A stretch of DNA of 5,437 bases from Bryobacterales bacterium (GCA_025353235.1 JANXQZ010001015.1:1-5437); one strand, 5' to 3'. Shown: positions 1-5,437, counted from the first letter of the stretch. Made by a program: numbers and translations. Notes: generated by a model not told the origin, from the sequence alone.

Positions 1-404
1 GCAGCTGCTACGTGACTCCGGACGGTCTCGTTTCGCTCTCCGCCAGGAACGATCTGGCCAGCAACACGCTGACACCCGGCAATCCCACCTCGATCGTGGT
101 CAAGCTGCTATCGTCTGCTGCAACCACGCCGACTGCTTGCAACGCATCCACCGCTGGCACGCTGGCAAATCCTCTGGCGACGGGGCTGACCGCCTTTGGC
201 ACCACCATTCATGCTCTGCCGATAACACCGGCTTCTCCAGCCACCACGTTCGGCGCAACGGAGACGCCCTTCGTCCGAGCTACGCTGAGTTTTGCCGAGC
301 TGACTCGGCTTACCTCGCTGTGCGGGTTTATTCAAGCCACAGGCAGCGGCTTCGGCATCTGCAAAACTTGCCGTCTGGGCGGGCAGGGAGCCATTAGAGA
401 GTAA
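1..404 (+). CDS. C-terminal part of an unrecognised Thr/Ala/Ser-rich protein, probably secreted or surface-exposed (5' end outside window)
   Basis: The frame is open from base 3 to the TAA at 402-404, with no stop back to the left edge, so this is most likely the last ~134 residues of a longer gene. The GTG at position 12 has no convincing ribosome binding site and is probably internal. The visible part is rich in Thr, Ala, Ser, Leu and Pro and poor in Lys, as in extracellular or cell-surface proteins. It ends with a Gly/Cys-rich tail: a Cys in LCGFIQ, then GSGFGICKTC with a CxxC pair, then a short GG-containing end. I recall similar GSG-GIC-C endings in large families of Acidobacteria proteins, but this is memory, not a search. 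No catalytic motif or membrane segment is visible and no function can be assigned. It is followed by an intrinsic terminator, so it ends its own transcription unit. Confidence 0.65.
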   Translation, partial: SCYVTPDGLVSLSARNDLASNTLTPGNPTSIVVKLLSSAATTPTACNASTAGTLANPLATGLTAFGTTIHALPITPASPATTFGATETPFVRATLSFAELTRLTSLCGFIQATGSGFGICKTCRLGGQGAIRE

Positions 405-432
405 GCATTCTAATCAGCAGTTTCGGGAGTTG

Positions 433-472
433 AGGCGGCACGGGAGTTGGTATCCTTGCCGCCTTTCTTTTT
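433..472 (+). terminator. Rho-independent terminator after the left-edge gene
   Basis: An 8-bp perfect stem (AGGCGGCA at 433-440 with TGCCGCCT at 457-464) encloses a 16-nt loop that can pair further (GG/CC next to the stem). A T-rich run, TTTCTTTTT at 464-472, follows directly. It lies 28 nt after the stop at 404 and about 30 nt before the gnd start, so it should separate the two transcription units. Confidence 0.75.
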
Positions 473-491
473 GGAGCATGTAAACTATTTC

Positions 492-504
492 AGGAGACAC
501 TTTG
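492..504 (+). promoter_or_regulatory. Ribosome binding site that fixes the TTG start of gnd
   Basis: AGGAG at 492-496 lies 5 nt before a TTG at 502. An in-frame TAA at 481-483 limits the frame upstream, and no ATG or GTG occurs between it and the TTG. The first in-frame ATG lies inside the NADP-binding glycine-rich loop (Met16), so it cannot be the real start. Confidence 0.8.
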
Positions 505-1959
505 GAAAAATCAAGCTGCGATATCGGACTGATCGGGTTGGCTGTCATGGGTCAGAATCTAGTGCTGAACATGAACGACCACGGCTATCGGGTAGCGGTG
601 TTCAACCGGACTGTCTCCAAGGTCGACGACTTTATCGCGAACGAAGCCAAGGGGACCCAAGTCATCGCCGCCCACTCGATCGCGGAGCTTGTCGACGCTC
701 TGAAAAAGCCTCGCCGTGTGATGCTCATGGTGAAAGCTGGCGAGACAGTCGACCACATGATCGACAGCTTGGTGCCGCATCTCGAGTCCGGCGACATCAT
801 CATCGACGGCGGAAATTCGCTGTTCACAGACAGCAATCGGCGCACTGCTTCCCTTGCGGAAAAAGGCATTCTCTTTGTTGGGACCGGCGTCTCCGGCGGG
901 GAGGAAGGCGCGCGCCGGGGTCCGTCCATTATGCCAGGAGGCAATCCGGACGCATGGCCGCACGTGAAAGAGATCTTTCAGTCCATTGCAGCGAAAGTTG
1001 CCGACGGCACGCCTTGCTGCGATTGGGTGGGAGAAAACGGGGCCGGGCATTACGTCAAGATGGTCCATAACGGCATTGAGTACGGCGACATGCAGCTGAT
1101 CTGCGAAGCCTACCAATTATTGAAGGACGGTGTCGGCCTTTCCGCGGACGAACTGCACGATGTATTCTCCAAATGGAATGAAGGCGAGCTGGATAGTTAT
1201 CTGATAGAGATTACGCGCGACATCTTCGCTAAAAAAGACGACGACGGCGCGCCGATGGTCGATAAGATTCTGGACACGGCGGGACAGAAGGGCACGGGCA
1301 AGTGGACGGGCATCAGTTCGTTGGATCTGGGCGTGCCTGTAACGCTGATCGGCGAGGCGGTGTATTCGCGTTGTCTGTCGGCGATGAAAGAGGAGCGGGT
1401 TGGCGCGTCGAAAGTCCTGAGCGGACCGAAACCGCCCCACGTGCAGGACCGCAGCGCCTTCATCGAGAATGTGCGAATCGCGCTGTATTGCTCGAAGATG
1501 ATCTCTTATGCGCAGGGCTATATGCTTTTGCGGGAGGCGGCGAAGGAGCAGAAGTGGCATCTCAACTTCGGCGGCATCGCGCTAATGTGGCGCGGAGGAT
1601 GCATCATTCGAAGCCGCTTCCTCGCCAAAATCAAAGATGCCTTCGACAGGAATCCCGACCTTGCGAACCTCCTGATGGACGAGTTTTTCAGCCACACGCT
1701 GAACGGCTATCAAGCGGCGTGGCGAAGGGCCGTAATCCAAGCGGTGGAATGCGGGGTCCCCACTCCTGCATTTTCGACTGCCCTGGCGTTTTTCGATGGA
1801 TTCCGCACGGAGCGTCTGCCAGCCAATCTGTTGCAGGCCCAGCGCGACTATTTCGGCGCGCACACCTACGAACGAATCGATAAGCCTCGCGGCGCGTTCT
1901 TTCATACGAACTGGACCGGGCGTGGCGGACGCGTCTCGTCAGGAAGTTACAACGCGTAG
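502..1959 (+). CDS. gnd: 6-phosphogluconate dehydrogenase, decarboxylating (NADP-dependent)
   Basis: This cytosolic enzyme of the oxidative pentose phosphate pathway converts 6-phosphogluconate and NADP+ to ribulose-5-phosphate, CO2 and NADPH. At 485 residues it is the long, complete form of the family. The N-terminal Rossmann domain carries GLAVMGQN (12-19), and NRT at 35-37 is the usual site for the NADP 2'-phosphate. Asn105 lies in DGGNS, and the GVSGGEEGAR block (129-138) supplies the substrate Ser-Gly-Gly. By known family numbering the catalytic Lys186 and Glu193 are present in YVKMVHNGIEYGD. The all-helical C-terminal domain contains the family signature ILDTAGQKGTGKWT (256-269, Lys263) and Arg290. 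Arg448 and His454, which normally reach into the partner subunit, are also there, and the tail FHTNWTGRGG is typical. I see no missing key residue. The start is TTG with a strong AGGAG site. The kinase gene begins 27 nt downstream, which implies co-transcription. The identification is secure. Confidence 0.97.
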   Translation: MEKSSCDIGLIGLAVMGQNLVLNMNDHGYRVAVFNRTVSKVDDFIANEAKGTQVIAAHSIAELVDALKKPRRVMLMVKAGETVDHMIDSLVPHLESGDIIIDGGNSLFTDSNRRTASLAEKGILFVGTGVSGGEEGARRGPSIMPGGNPDAWPHVKEIFQSIAAKVADGTPCCDWVGENGAGHYVKMVHNGIEYGDMQLICEAYQLLKDGVGLSADELHDVFSKWNEGELDSYLIEITRDIFAKKDDDGAPMVDKILDTAGQKGTGKWTGISSLDLGVPVTLIGEAVYSRCLSAMKEERVGASKVLSGPKPPHVQDRSAFIENVRIALYCSKMISYAQGYMLLREAAKEQKWHLNFGGIALMWRGGCIIRSRFLAKIKDAFDRNPDLANLLMDEFFSHTLNGYQAAWRRAVIQAVECGVPTPAFSTALAFFDGFRTERLPANLLQAQRDYFGAHTYERIDKPRGAFFHTNWTGRGGRVSSGSYNA

Positions 1960-1974
1960 TTGGTCGCGGGCCTC

Positions 1975-1989
1975 AGGAGAACATCAATG
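1975..1989 (+). promoter_or_regulatory. Ribosome binding site choosing ATG 1987 for the kinase
   Basis: AGGAGA at 1975-1980 is 6 nt upstream of ATG 1987-1989. The in-frame TTG at 1960 directly abuts the gnd stop and would need a site inside gnd that I do not see, so ATG 1987 is preferred. Confidence 0.8.
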
Positions 1990-3069
1990 AAATATGGAAT
2001 AGATATTCAGAAGGAAGGCGCACTCGATTTCGTCGCGGTAGGTGCGCTGGTTCATCGCCTGGATCCTGGAATCATTCCGTTCCGCAAGGCGACGGAGTGC
2101 CAAATTCATGTCAGCGGCGGCGAGTTCAACTGCGCGGCCAATCTGGCGGATTGCTTCGGCCTGAAGACTGGAATCGCGGCCGCCATGGTGGACTATCCGA
2201 TCGGCGATCTCATCGCTGAAAGGGTTAGGGCCATGGGTGTCAAGCCGTTTTACAAGCGCTTCAAACATAACGGCGTGAACGGTCCGAATATGGCGACCGT
2301 CTATAGCGACCGAGGATACGGCGTGCGCGCTCCGGTGGTGTTTTACAATCGCGCGAATGAAGCGGCCGCGAGTTTGAAGCCGGGTGACTTCAATTGGGAC
2401 GAGATCTTCGCGGGCGGAGTTCGCTGGTTCCATAGCGGCGGAATTTTCGCGGCGCTTTCGGAGAGTACGGGCGAAATCATTATCGAAGGAATGAAGGCGG
2501 CGAAGGCTCGGGGCGCCATAGTATCGTTCGACCTTAACTATCGTGAGAAGCTCTGGAACATCTGGGGCGGCCATGCGCGCGCGATGGAGGTCATCGGGAA
2601 GATCGCCGAAAACGTAGATGTGCTGGTTGGCAACGAGGAAGATCTGCAGAAAGGGCTCGGCATTCCAGGGCCGGAGGTGGCCGCTAAATCGAAGCTGGAC
2701 CCGAGCGCATTCTTCGGCATGATCGATCGGGTGATCGAGAGGCACCCAGGGGTGAAGATCGTGGCCACAACTTTGCGCGAGGTGCACTCGACGAATCGGC
2801 ACAGCTGGGGCGCGGTGGCGTGGATCGATGGCAAGACGTATATGGCACCAACGTGCGAATTGGACGTGGTAGATCGCGTGGGCGGCGGAGACGGTTTTGC
2901 CGCCGGATTTATTTATGGGCTGCTAACGGGAGAATCGCCGGACGATGCGATCAAACTGGGATGGGCGCATGGGGCGTTGTTGACGACATTCCCGGGAGAT
3001 ACCACGATGGCTACGCTGGAGCAGGTGCGAGCTTTGGCTCAGGGCGGATCGAGCCGAATTCAGCGCTAG
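1987..3069 (+). CDS. PfkB/ribokinase-family sugar kinase, probably 2-keto-3-deoxygluconate kinase
   Basis: This is a cytosolic ATP-dependent carbohydrate kinase of 360 residues counted from ATG 1987. The N-terminal sugar-binding region has GGEFN (44-48) followed by ANLA, the form of PfkB signature 1 seen in KDG kinases. A central SFDLNYREKLW stretch (180-190) and NEED (216-219) are also common in KDG kinases. PfkB signature 2 appears as DRVGGGDGF (296-304), with Asp302 in the position of the catalytic base and the Gly run as anion hole. If the KDG assignment is right, it makes 2-keto-3-deoxy-6-phosphogluconate for cleavage to pyruvate and glyceraldehyde-3-phosphate in the Entner-Doudoroff pathway. 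Its place 27 nt behind gnd, another hexonate enzyme, agrees with that. Family membership is firm. The substrate is inference: fructokinase or another PfkB sugar kinase is possible, so no symbol is given. fliS follows after 33 nt. Confidence 0.88.
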   Translation: MKYGIDIQKEGALDFVAVGALVHRLDPGIIPFRKATECQIHVSGGEFNCAANLADCFGLKTGIAAAMVDYPIGDLIAERVRAMGVKPFYKRFKHNGVNGPNMATVYSDRGYGVRAPVVFYNRANEAAASLKPGDFNWDEIFAGGVRWFHSGGIFAALSESTGEIIIEGMKAAKARGAIVSFDLNYREKLWNIWGGHARAMEVIGKIAENVDVLVGNEEDLQKGLGIPGPEVAAKSKLDPSAFFGMIDRVIERHPGVKIVATTLREVHSTNRHSWGAVAWIDGKTYMAPTCELDVVDRVGGGDGFAAGFIYGLLTGESPDDAIKLGWAHGALLTTFPGDTTMATLEQVRALAQGGSSRIQR

Positions 3070-3102
3070 AACTTTCTCTCAAGTCCTCCAAGGTTCGCCG
3101 AT

Positions 3103-3576
3103 ATGTATTTTAAGACTGGAATGCGAACCAACCCTTACTTAAACTATCTTGAAAACGAGATCCTGACGGCTGACCCGATGAAGCTGGTAGTGCTGCTGTA
3201 TCGCGGCGCATTGGACTCAATCGGCTCAGCGCGGCGCCATCTGGCCTCGGGAGACATTCGGGCGCGGTCACGCTCAGTGACGCGAGCGATCGAAATAGTA
3301 GCGGAACTTAACCAGTCGCTCGATCATAGTCGGGGCGGGGAAGTCAGCGCCAATCTAGCAAGGCTTTATGATTTTGTAATTGGCCGGCTTACGGAAGGCA
3401 ACACAACCCAATTGGATCGTCCTCTCGGGGAAGCCGAAAGGGTGCTAGGTAAGCTGTTGGACGGTTGGCTAGAATGCCAGTCCGACGTCGCGCCAGCGCC
3501 CAGCAGGATGTCAGCGAGCCCGGCTCAATACCAAGTTGCTGAAGCGGCAAGCGAGCGGTTCAGCTACGCTTACTAG
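3103..3576 (+). CDS. fliS: Flagellar export chaperone FliS
   Basis: FliS binds the C-terminal part of newly made flagellin in the cytosol, stops early polymerisation and delivers it to the flagellar type III export gate. The 157-residue product shows the family pattern: NPYLNYLENEI (10-20), then TADPMKLVVLLYRGAL (22-37), a helical segment with AIEIVAELNQSLD, the conserved GGEVSANLARLYDFV (78-92), and a final helix ending near Trp122. After about residue 126 comes a Pro/Ala/Ser-rich tail of some 30 residues, probably disordered and a little longer than in many FliS proteins. I chose ATG 3103, with a modest AAGG at 3090-3093; ATG 3121 would also keep the conserved NPY motif but has only a poor, close GGA. 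It lies 33 nt after the kinase and no intrinsic terminator is visible between them, so readthrough is likely. Genes for flagellin and FliD, its usual neighbours, are not in the window. Confidence 0.92.
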   Translation: MYFKTGMRTNPYLNYLENEILTADPMKLVVLLYRGALDSIGSARRHLASGDIRARSRSVTRAIEIVAELNQSLDHSRGGEVSANLARLYDFVIGRLTEGNTTQLDRPLGEAERVLGKLLDGWLECQSDVAPAPSRMSASPAQYQVAEAASERFSYAY

Positions 3577-3619
3577 CTAGCATCATGCGTGAGAAGAGGA
3601 CTTCGGGCTCCCGTGTAGG

Positions 3620-3655
3620 GCAGGTTGTTTACCTGCGGCCGATTGCCAATCGGCC
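3620..3655. repeat. Two perfect hairpins placed back to back in the convergent spacer (possible dispersed repeat unit)
   Basis: Hairpin 1 pairs GCAGGT (3620-3625) with ACCTGC (3631-3636) over a 5-nt loop. Hairpin 2 begins at the very next base and pairs GGCCGATT (3637-3644) with AATCGGCC (3648-3655) over the 3-nt loop GCC. No T run follows on either strand, so neither is a classic terminator. Paired, abutting GC-rich palindromes between convergent genes resemble REP/BIME-type elements. Only one copy is in this window, so dispersal cannot be shown here. Confidence 0.5.
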
Positions 3656-3687
3656 CGGAGCACTCGGCAGGCATGGCGAGGGTTTGT

Positions 3688-3729
3688 GATCGTGCAGCCG
3701 CCCTTCTTGGCGGCTCGAAACTCACGATC
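3688..3729. other. Nested GC-rich hairpin overlapping the 3' end of flgM; possible bidirectional 3'-end structure
   Basis: The inner stem is AGCCGCC (3696-3702) with GGCGGCT (3709-3715) over a 6-nt loop. The outer stem is GATCGTG (3688-3694) with CACGATC (3723-3729). The stems are joined by one unpaired base on the left and seven on the right. The outer right arm covers the last codons and the TGA of flgM, which is read from the other strand. No T tract follows on either side, so it may stabilise mRNA ends or slow polymerase rather than act as an intrinsic terminator. Confidence 0.4.
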
Positions 3730-3988
3730 CTAGATGGAAGTCGATTAACTTCAGCGCCAAAGCTGATGCAGATACATCATAGGAACCTGATTCGACCGCG
3801 AGTCGCAGAGCTTCTAGGCGTTGCTGGCTCGCTCGGTTAACACTGCTCGCTTGTGCCGCAACATCGGAAATTGACCCAAGATCGCTCTTTGAATCGGCAG
3901 CTTTGTCTACTGGACGCCGCGCAACTGAGTCATGGCCCCTGTCGATCTGGTGTGCCGGAGTAAGCTTATTGCCATCATCGATTCGCAT
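3722..3988 (-). CDS. flgM: Negative regulator of flagellin synthesis FlgM (anti-sigma-28 factor)
   Basis: FlgM binds the flagellar sigma factor FliA/sigma-28 and blocks late flagellar promoters. When the hook-basal body is finished, FlgM is exported through it and the sigma factor is freed. The 88-residue product has the right size and layout. The N-terminal half is polar and Ser/Asp/Ala-rich and probably disordered (1-50). A C-terminal sigma-binding region follows, with QRLEALRLAVESGSYDV (56-72) and then ASALALKLIDFHL (74-86). This matches the family pattern of R-x-x-x-L-x-x-A-[VI]-x-x-G-x-Y-x-[VD] followed by a hydrophobic helix. Its ATG lies inside the end of flgJ, with a 14-nt overlap and only a weak purine site upstream, so it probably depends on translation of flgJ. 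The match is by pattern, as FlgM is short and variable, but the flagellar operon supports it strongly. Confidence 0.83.
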   Translation of the reverse strand: MRIDDGNKLTPAHQIDRGHDSVARRPVDKAADSKSDLGSISDVAAQASSVNRASQQRLEALRLAVESGSYDVSASALALKLIDFHLGS

Positions 3989-4277
3989 GTTGATTCAGAC
4001 CCGCAATAATCATCTTAGCGATTCCCAGGCCGCCATTGGAAGCCAGCGCTTGCGCGAACTGCTGTTCTCCCAGCTCGGTGAGGGTTGAATTCTGATCCTC
4101 TTCCCCGCCCATCCATCCACCGCTGGAAGCCCGAGACGATTGCATCATCTGATTAATAAGCAACGCCTCGAACTGCGAGGCGGCCTCTCGAATCTTCGCC
4201 GGATTGTCCGGCTTTCTCGCATGAACTAAGGACGCAACCGGCGGTGCGCCTCCATCGGGCAATGCTGCTACAGACAT
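3975..4277 (-). CDS. flgJ: Short FlgJ: rod-binding protein without muramidase domain
   Basis: FlgJ acts in the periplasm as a scaffold or cap during assembly of the flagellar rod. The 100-residue product contains only the N-terminal rod-binding domain. It shows the conserved AASQFEALLINQMMQSSR (32-49) and, towards the end, GEQQFAQALASNGGLGIAKMI (70-90), whose QxxAQALxxxGGLGIA pattern is diagnostic. The C-terminal glucosaminidase domain of enterobacterial FlgJ (about 300 residues in all) is absent, and there is no room for it before flgM. Single-domain FlgJ is known from many phyla, where a separate enzyme opens the peptidoglycan. The ATG overlaps the flgI stop by one base (TAATG), with GGAGG 7 nt upstream inside the flgI end. 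The gene overlaps flgM by 14 nt. Confidence 0.92.
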   Translation of the reverse strand: MSVAALPDGGAPPVASLVHARKPDNPAKIREAASQFEALLINQMMQSSRASSGGWMGGEEDQNSTLTELGEQQFAQALASNGGLGIAKMIIAGLNQHANR

Positions 4278-4289
4278 TAAATAACCTCC
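4275..4289 (-). promoter_or_regulatory. TAATG stop/start junction with a strong ribosome binding site for flgJ
   Basis: On the minus strand GGAGG (4289-4285) stands 7 nt before ATG (4277-4275). That ATG shares its A with the TAA of flgI. This layout usually couples translation of the two genes and helps keep their products in ratio. Confidence 0.75.
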
Positions 4290-5365
4290 AATTCGGCCTC
4301 GAGAGCCCCGGCAGCGCGCAAATTTTGAAGTATGGCGATAATATCGCGGGGAGTCGATCCAATCGCAATCATGGCTTGAACAAGTTCCTCCACGCTGGCA
4401 CCTTGCTTCAGAACAATGTTGCGGGCTTTTTCTTCTTTGGCATTCACCTTTACGTCAGGTGTTACCGTGGTCTTGCCGGAAGAGAGCGGCTCGGGTTGCG
4501 AGACTGCGAGGCTGGTCTGAATTTCCACCGTAAGCCCGCCATGCAGGATCGAAACTGGCGCGATCCGGACCTCTTTACCTATCACTATGGTTCCCGTGCG
4601 TTCATTGATCACGATTCGGGCGGCCCGGTCAGCTTCCACCATGACACTCTCTAGTTCGGCCACGAATTCCACCGTTCGGGTCTTGAAGTCGGCCGGGGTA
4701 TCGACATTTACGATTCCCGAACTCTCGGCGTGAGCCGAAGCGCTGAACTTATGGTTGATTGCTTCCGAGATCCGCGCGGATGTGGTGAAGTCGGCCTGCC
4801 GGAGTTGGAGACGGATCCGAGCGGTCGGGATAACCGAAGGCGACGCTTTCTCGACAATAGCTCCATTCGGGATGCGCCCCGACGTGGGATGATTCAGCGT
4901 TTGACTGCTGCCACCTCGGCCAGCGACGAATCCGCCGGTCACCACCGATCCTTGTCCGACGGCATAGACTTGTCCATCCGCGCCTTTCAGGGGTGTTAGC
5001 ACCAGCACTCCGCCTTGCAGGTTGCCCGCATCTCCGATGGCTGAAACCGAAATGTCGATCCGCGTCCCGTTTTGAGCGAAGGGAGGCAGATTCGCCGTCA
5101 CCAGAACAGCAGCCGTATTGCGTACCAGAATCGCGGAGGGCGATACCGAGATTCCCATCCGGGCGAGAAGGTTAGTCAAACTCTGAGCCGAGAAGACGGT
5201 TTGGCGCTTGTCACCGGTTCCGTTTAGGCCCACAACGAGGCCATAGCCCATTAGCTGATTGTCTCGGACTCCCTCGATTGCGACCAGATCCTTCAGGCGG
5301 GTGGCTGCTGGGCAGGTGGACGTCAGAATCATTGCGGCGGCGATGCTAACTGTGGCGTGTCTCAT
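4277..5365 (-). CDS. flgI: Flagellar basal-body P-ring protein FlgI
   Basis: FlgI forms the P ring, the periplasmic bushing in the peptidoglycan layer through which the rod turns. The 362-residue product is full length. Residues 1-21 look like a Sec signal peptide: MRHATVS, a hydrophobic stretch IAAAMILTST, and a likely cut after CPAA. The mature protein then starts with the hallmark RLKDLVAIEGVRDNQLMGYG (23-42), followed by LVVGLNGTGD. The C-terminus is also typical, with an acidic/hydrophobic helix containing VEELVQAMIAIGSTPRDIIA and the end AGALEAELEVI. The only Cys (Cys18) is in the signal peptide, so the mature ring protein cannot make the intramolecular disulfide known from enterobacterial FlgI. 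AGGA lies 6 nt before the ATG and overlaps the stop of the upstream reading frame, as expected for an operon with flgH. The identification is secure. Confidence 0.97.
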   Translation of the reverse strand: MRHATVSIAAAMILTSTCPAATRLKDLVAIEGVRDNQLMGYGLVVGLNGTGDKRQTVFSAQSLTNLLARMGISVSPSAILVRNTAAVLVTANLPPFAQNGTRIDISVSAIGDAGNLQGGVLVLTPLKGADGQVYAVGQGSVVTGGFVAGRGGSSQTLNHPTSGRIPNGAIVEKASPSVIPTARIRLQLRQADFTTSARISEAINHKFSASAHAESSGIVNVDTPADFKTRTVEFVAELESVMVEADRAARIVINERTGTIVIGKEVRIAPVSILHGGLTVEIQTSLAVSQPEPLSSGKTTVTPDVKVNAKEEKARNIVLKQGASVEELVQAMIAIGSTPRDIIAILQNLRAAGALEAELEVI

Positions 5366-5376
5366 TAATCGTCCTA
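5363..5376 (-). promoter_or_regulatory. Ribosome binding site of flgI overlapping the upstream stop codon
   Basis: On the minus strand the TAG stop (5376-5374) overlaps AGGA (5375-5372), which is 6 nt before ATG 5365. Ribosomes ending the upstream frame would be well placed to restart at flgI. Confidence 0.65.
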
Positions 5377-5437
5377 AAAAGGAAGCAGCCCAAGAAGTAG
5401 TCTATAAAGGATGAAGGGCCTCTTGACTGCGTCTTCC
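5374..5437 (-). CDS. flgH: Probable 3' end of flgH, flagellar L-ring lipoprotein (5' part outside window)
   Basis: On the minus strand an open frame enters from the right edge and ends with TAG at 5376-5374, only 8 nt before flgI. The 20 visible residues read EDAVKRPFILYRLLLGLLPF. FlgH proteins commonly end with a residue pair such as D-A, then a R-P-[GN]-[WF]-L-like turn and a short hydrophobic/aromatic tail ending in PF, and flgH is the normal gene before flgI. FlgH would be the outer-membrane L-ring lipoprotein. The call rests on this short tail and on gene order. The other two frames are less fitting: one stops early, and the other runs through the flgI start without resembling anything. 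Confidence 0.6.
   Translation of the reverse strand, partial: EDAVKRPFILYRLLLGLLPF

Noticed and set aside
456..484. Possible sigma-70 promoter for gnd: TTGCCG at 456-461 and TGTAAA at 479-484 with 17-nt spacing
   Set aside because: Each box matches only 4 of 6 consensus bases. The -35 box lies inside the terminator stem, and the transcript would start almost at the ribosome site. The spacing is right, but the evidence is too weak to annotate.
447..1070. A 207-codon frame overlapping the start of gnd, with further long frames on both strands across gnd, the kinase gene and flgI
   Set aside because: Their products are Arg/His-rich or lack any family motif, as expected for shadows of GC-rich coding DNA. 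The frames with clear conserved motifs occupy the same bases.
1960..1986. TTG at 1960 as start of the sugar kinase
   Set aside because: It abuts the gnd stop without a suitable ribosome site, while ATG 1987 has AGGAGA at ideal spacing and the nine extra residues match no family feature.
3573..3580. The palindrome CTAGCTAG around the fliS stop
   Set aside because: Eight bases without a loop or a second copy nearby; easily due to chance.
3625..3840. A 71-codon open frame on the + strand in the convergent spacer
   Set aside because: It begins inside the hairpin pair, has no ribosome binding site, runs antisense through half of flgM, and its product resembles nothing I know. flgM on the other strand explains the region.
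5377..5437. Promoter directly before flgI
   Set aside because: A TTTATA-like stretch exists on the minus strand, but it lies within the probable flgH coding end and no good -35 partner was seen. The tight 8-nt spacing suggests an operon instead.

Overview
This window looks like chromosomal DNA from a flagellated, moderately GC-rich Gram-negative bacterium. A P-ring gene (flgI) and the tail of a probable L-ring gene imply an outer membrane. The truncated surface-type protein at the left edge and the style of the sugar kinase suggest Acidobacteriota of the Solibacter/Bryobacter type. That placement rests on remembered family resemblance, not on a search, and is tentative.

Layout: (1) Bases 1-404, + strand: the 3' end of an unrecognised Thr/Ala/Ser-rich protein, followed by a good intrinsic terminator at 433-472. 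(2) Bases 502-3069, + strand: a two-gene sugar-acid unit made of 6-phosphogluconate dehydrogenase (gnd, TTG start) and a PfkB-family kinase resembling 2-keto-3-deoxygluconate kinase. Each gene has a strong AGGAG-type ribosome binding site. (3) Bases 3103-3576, + strand: fliS, the flagellin export chaperone, 33 nt after the kinase. (4) Bases 3577-3721: a 145-nt spacer between convergent genes, holding two perfect back-to-back hairpins and a third, nested hairpin that runs over the flgM stop. (5) Bases 3722-5437, - strand: a tightly packed flagellar operon in the order (flgH 3' end)-flgI-flgJ-flgM, with an 8-nt gap, a 1-nt overlap and a 14-nt overlap between successive genes.

The flagellar genes work together as follows. 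FlgH and FlgI form the L and P rings around the rod. The short FlgJ is the rod-binding/capping domain without the muramidase half. FlgM is the anti-sigma factor that holds the flagellar sigma factor (sigma-28) until the hook-basal body can export it. FliS then protects flagellin before export. The gnd/kinase pair belongs to hexonate metabolism: gnd gives NADPH and ribulose-5-phosphate, and a KDG kinase would feed the lower Entner-Doudoroff pathway.

I see no mobile element, CRISPR array, tRNA or rRNA. Nothing here looks like a wholly new system. The most unusual points are the two abutting hairpins in the convergent spacer, the position of flgM at the end of the ring/rod operon, and fliS sitting behind metabolic genes.
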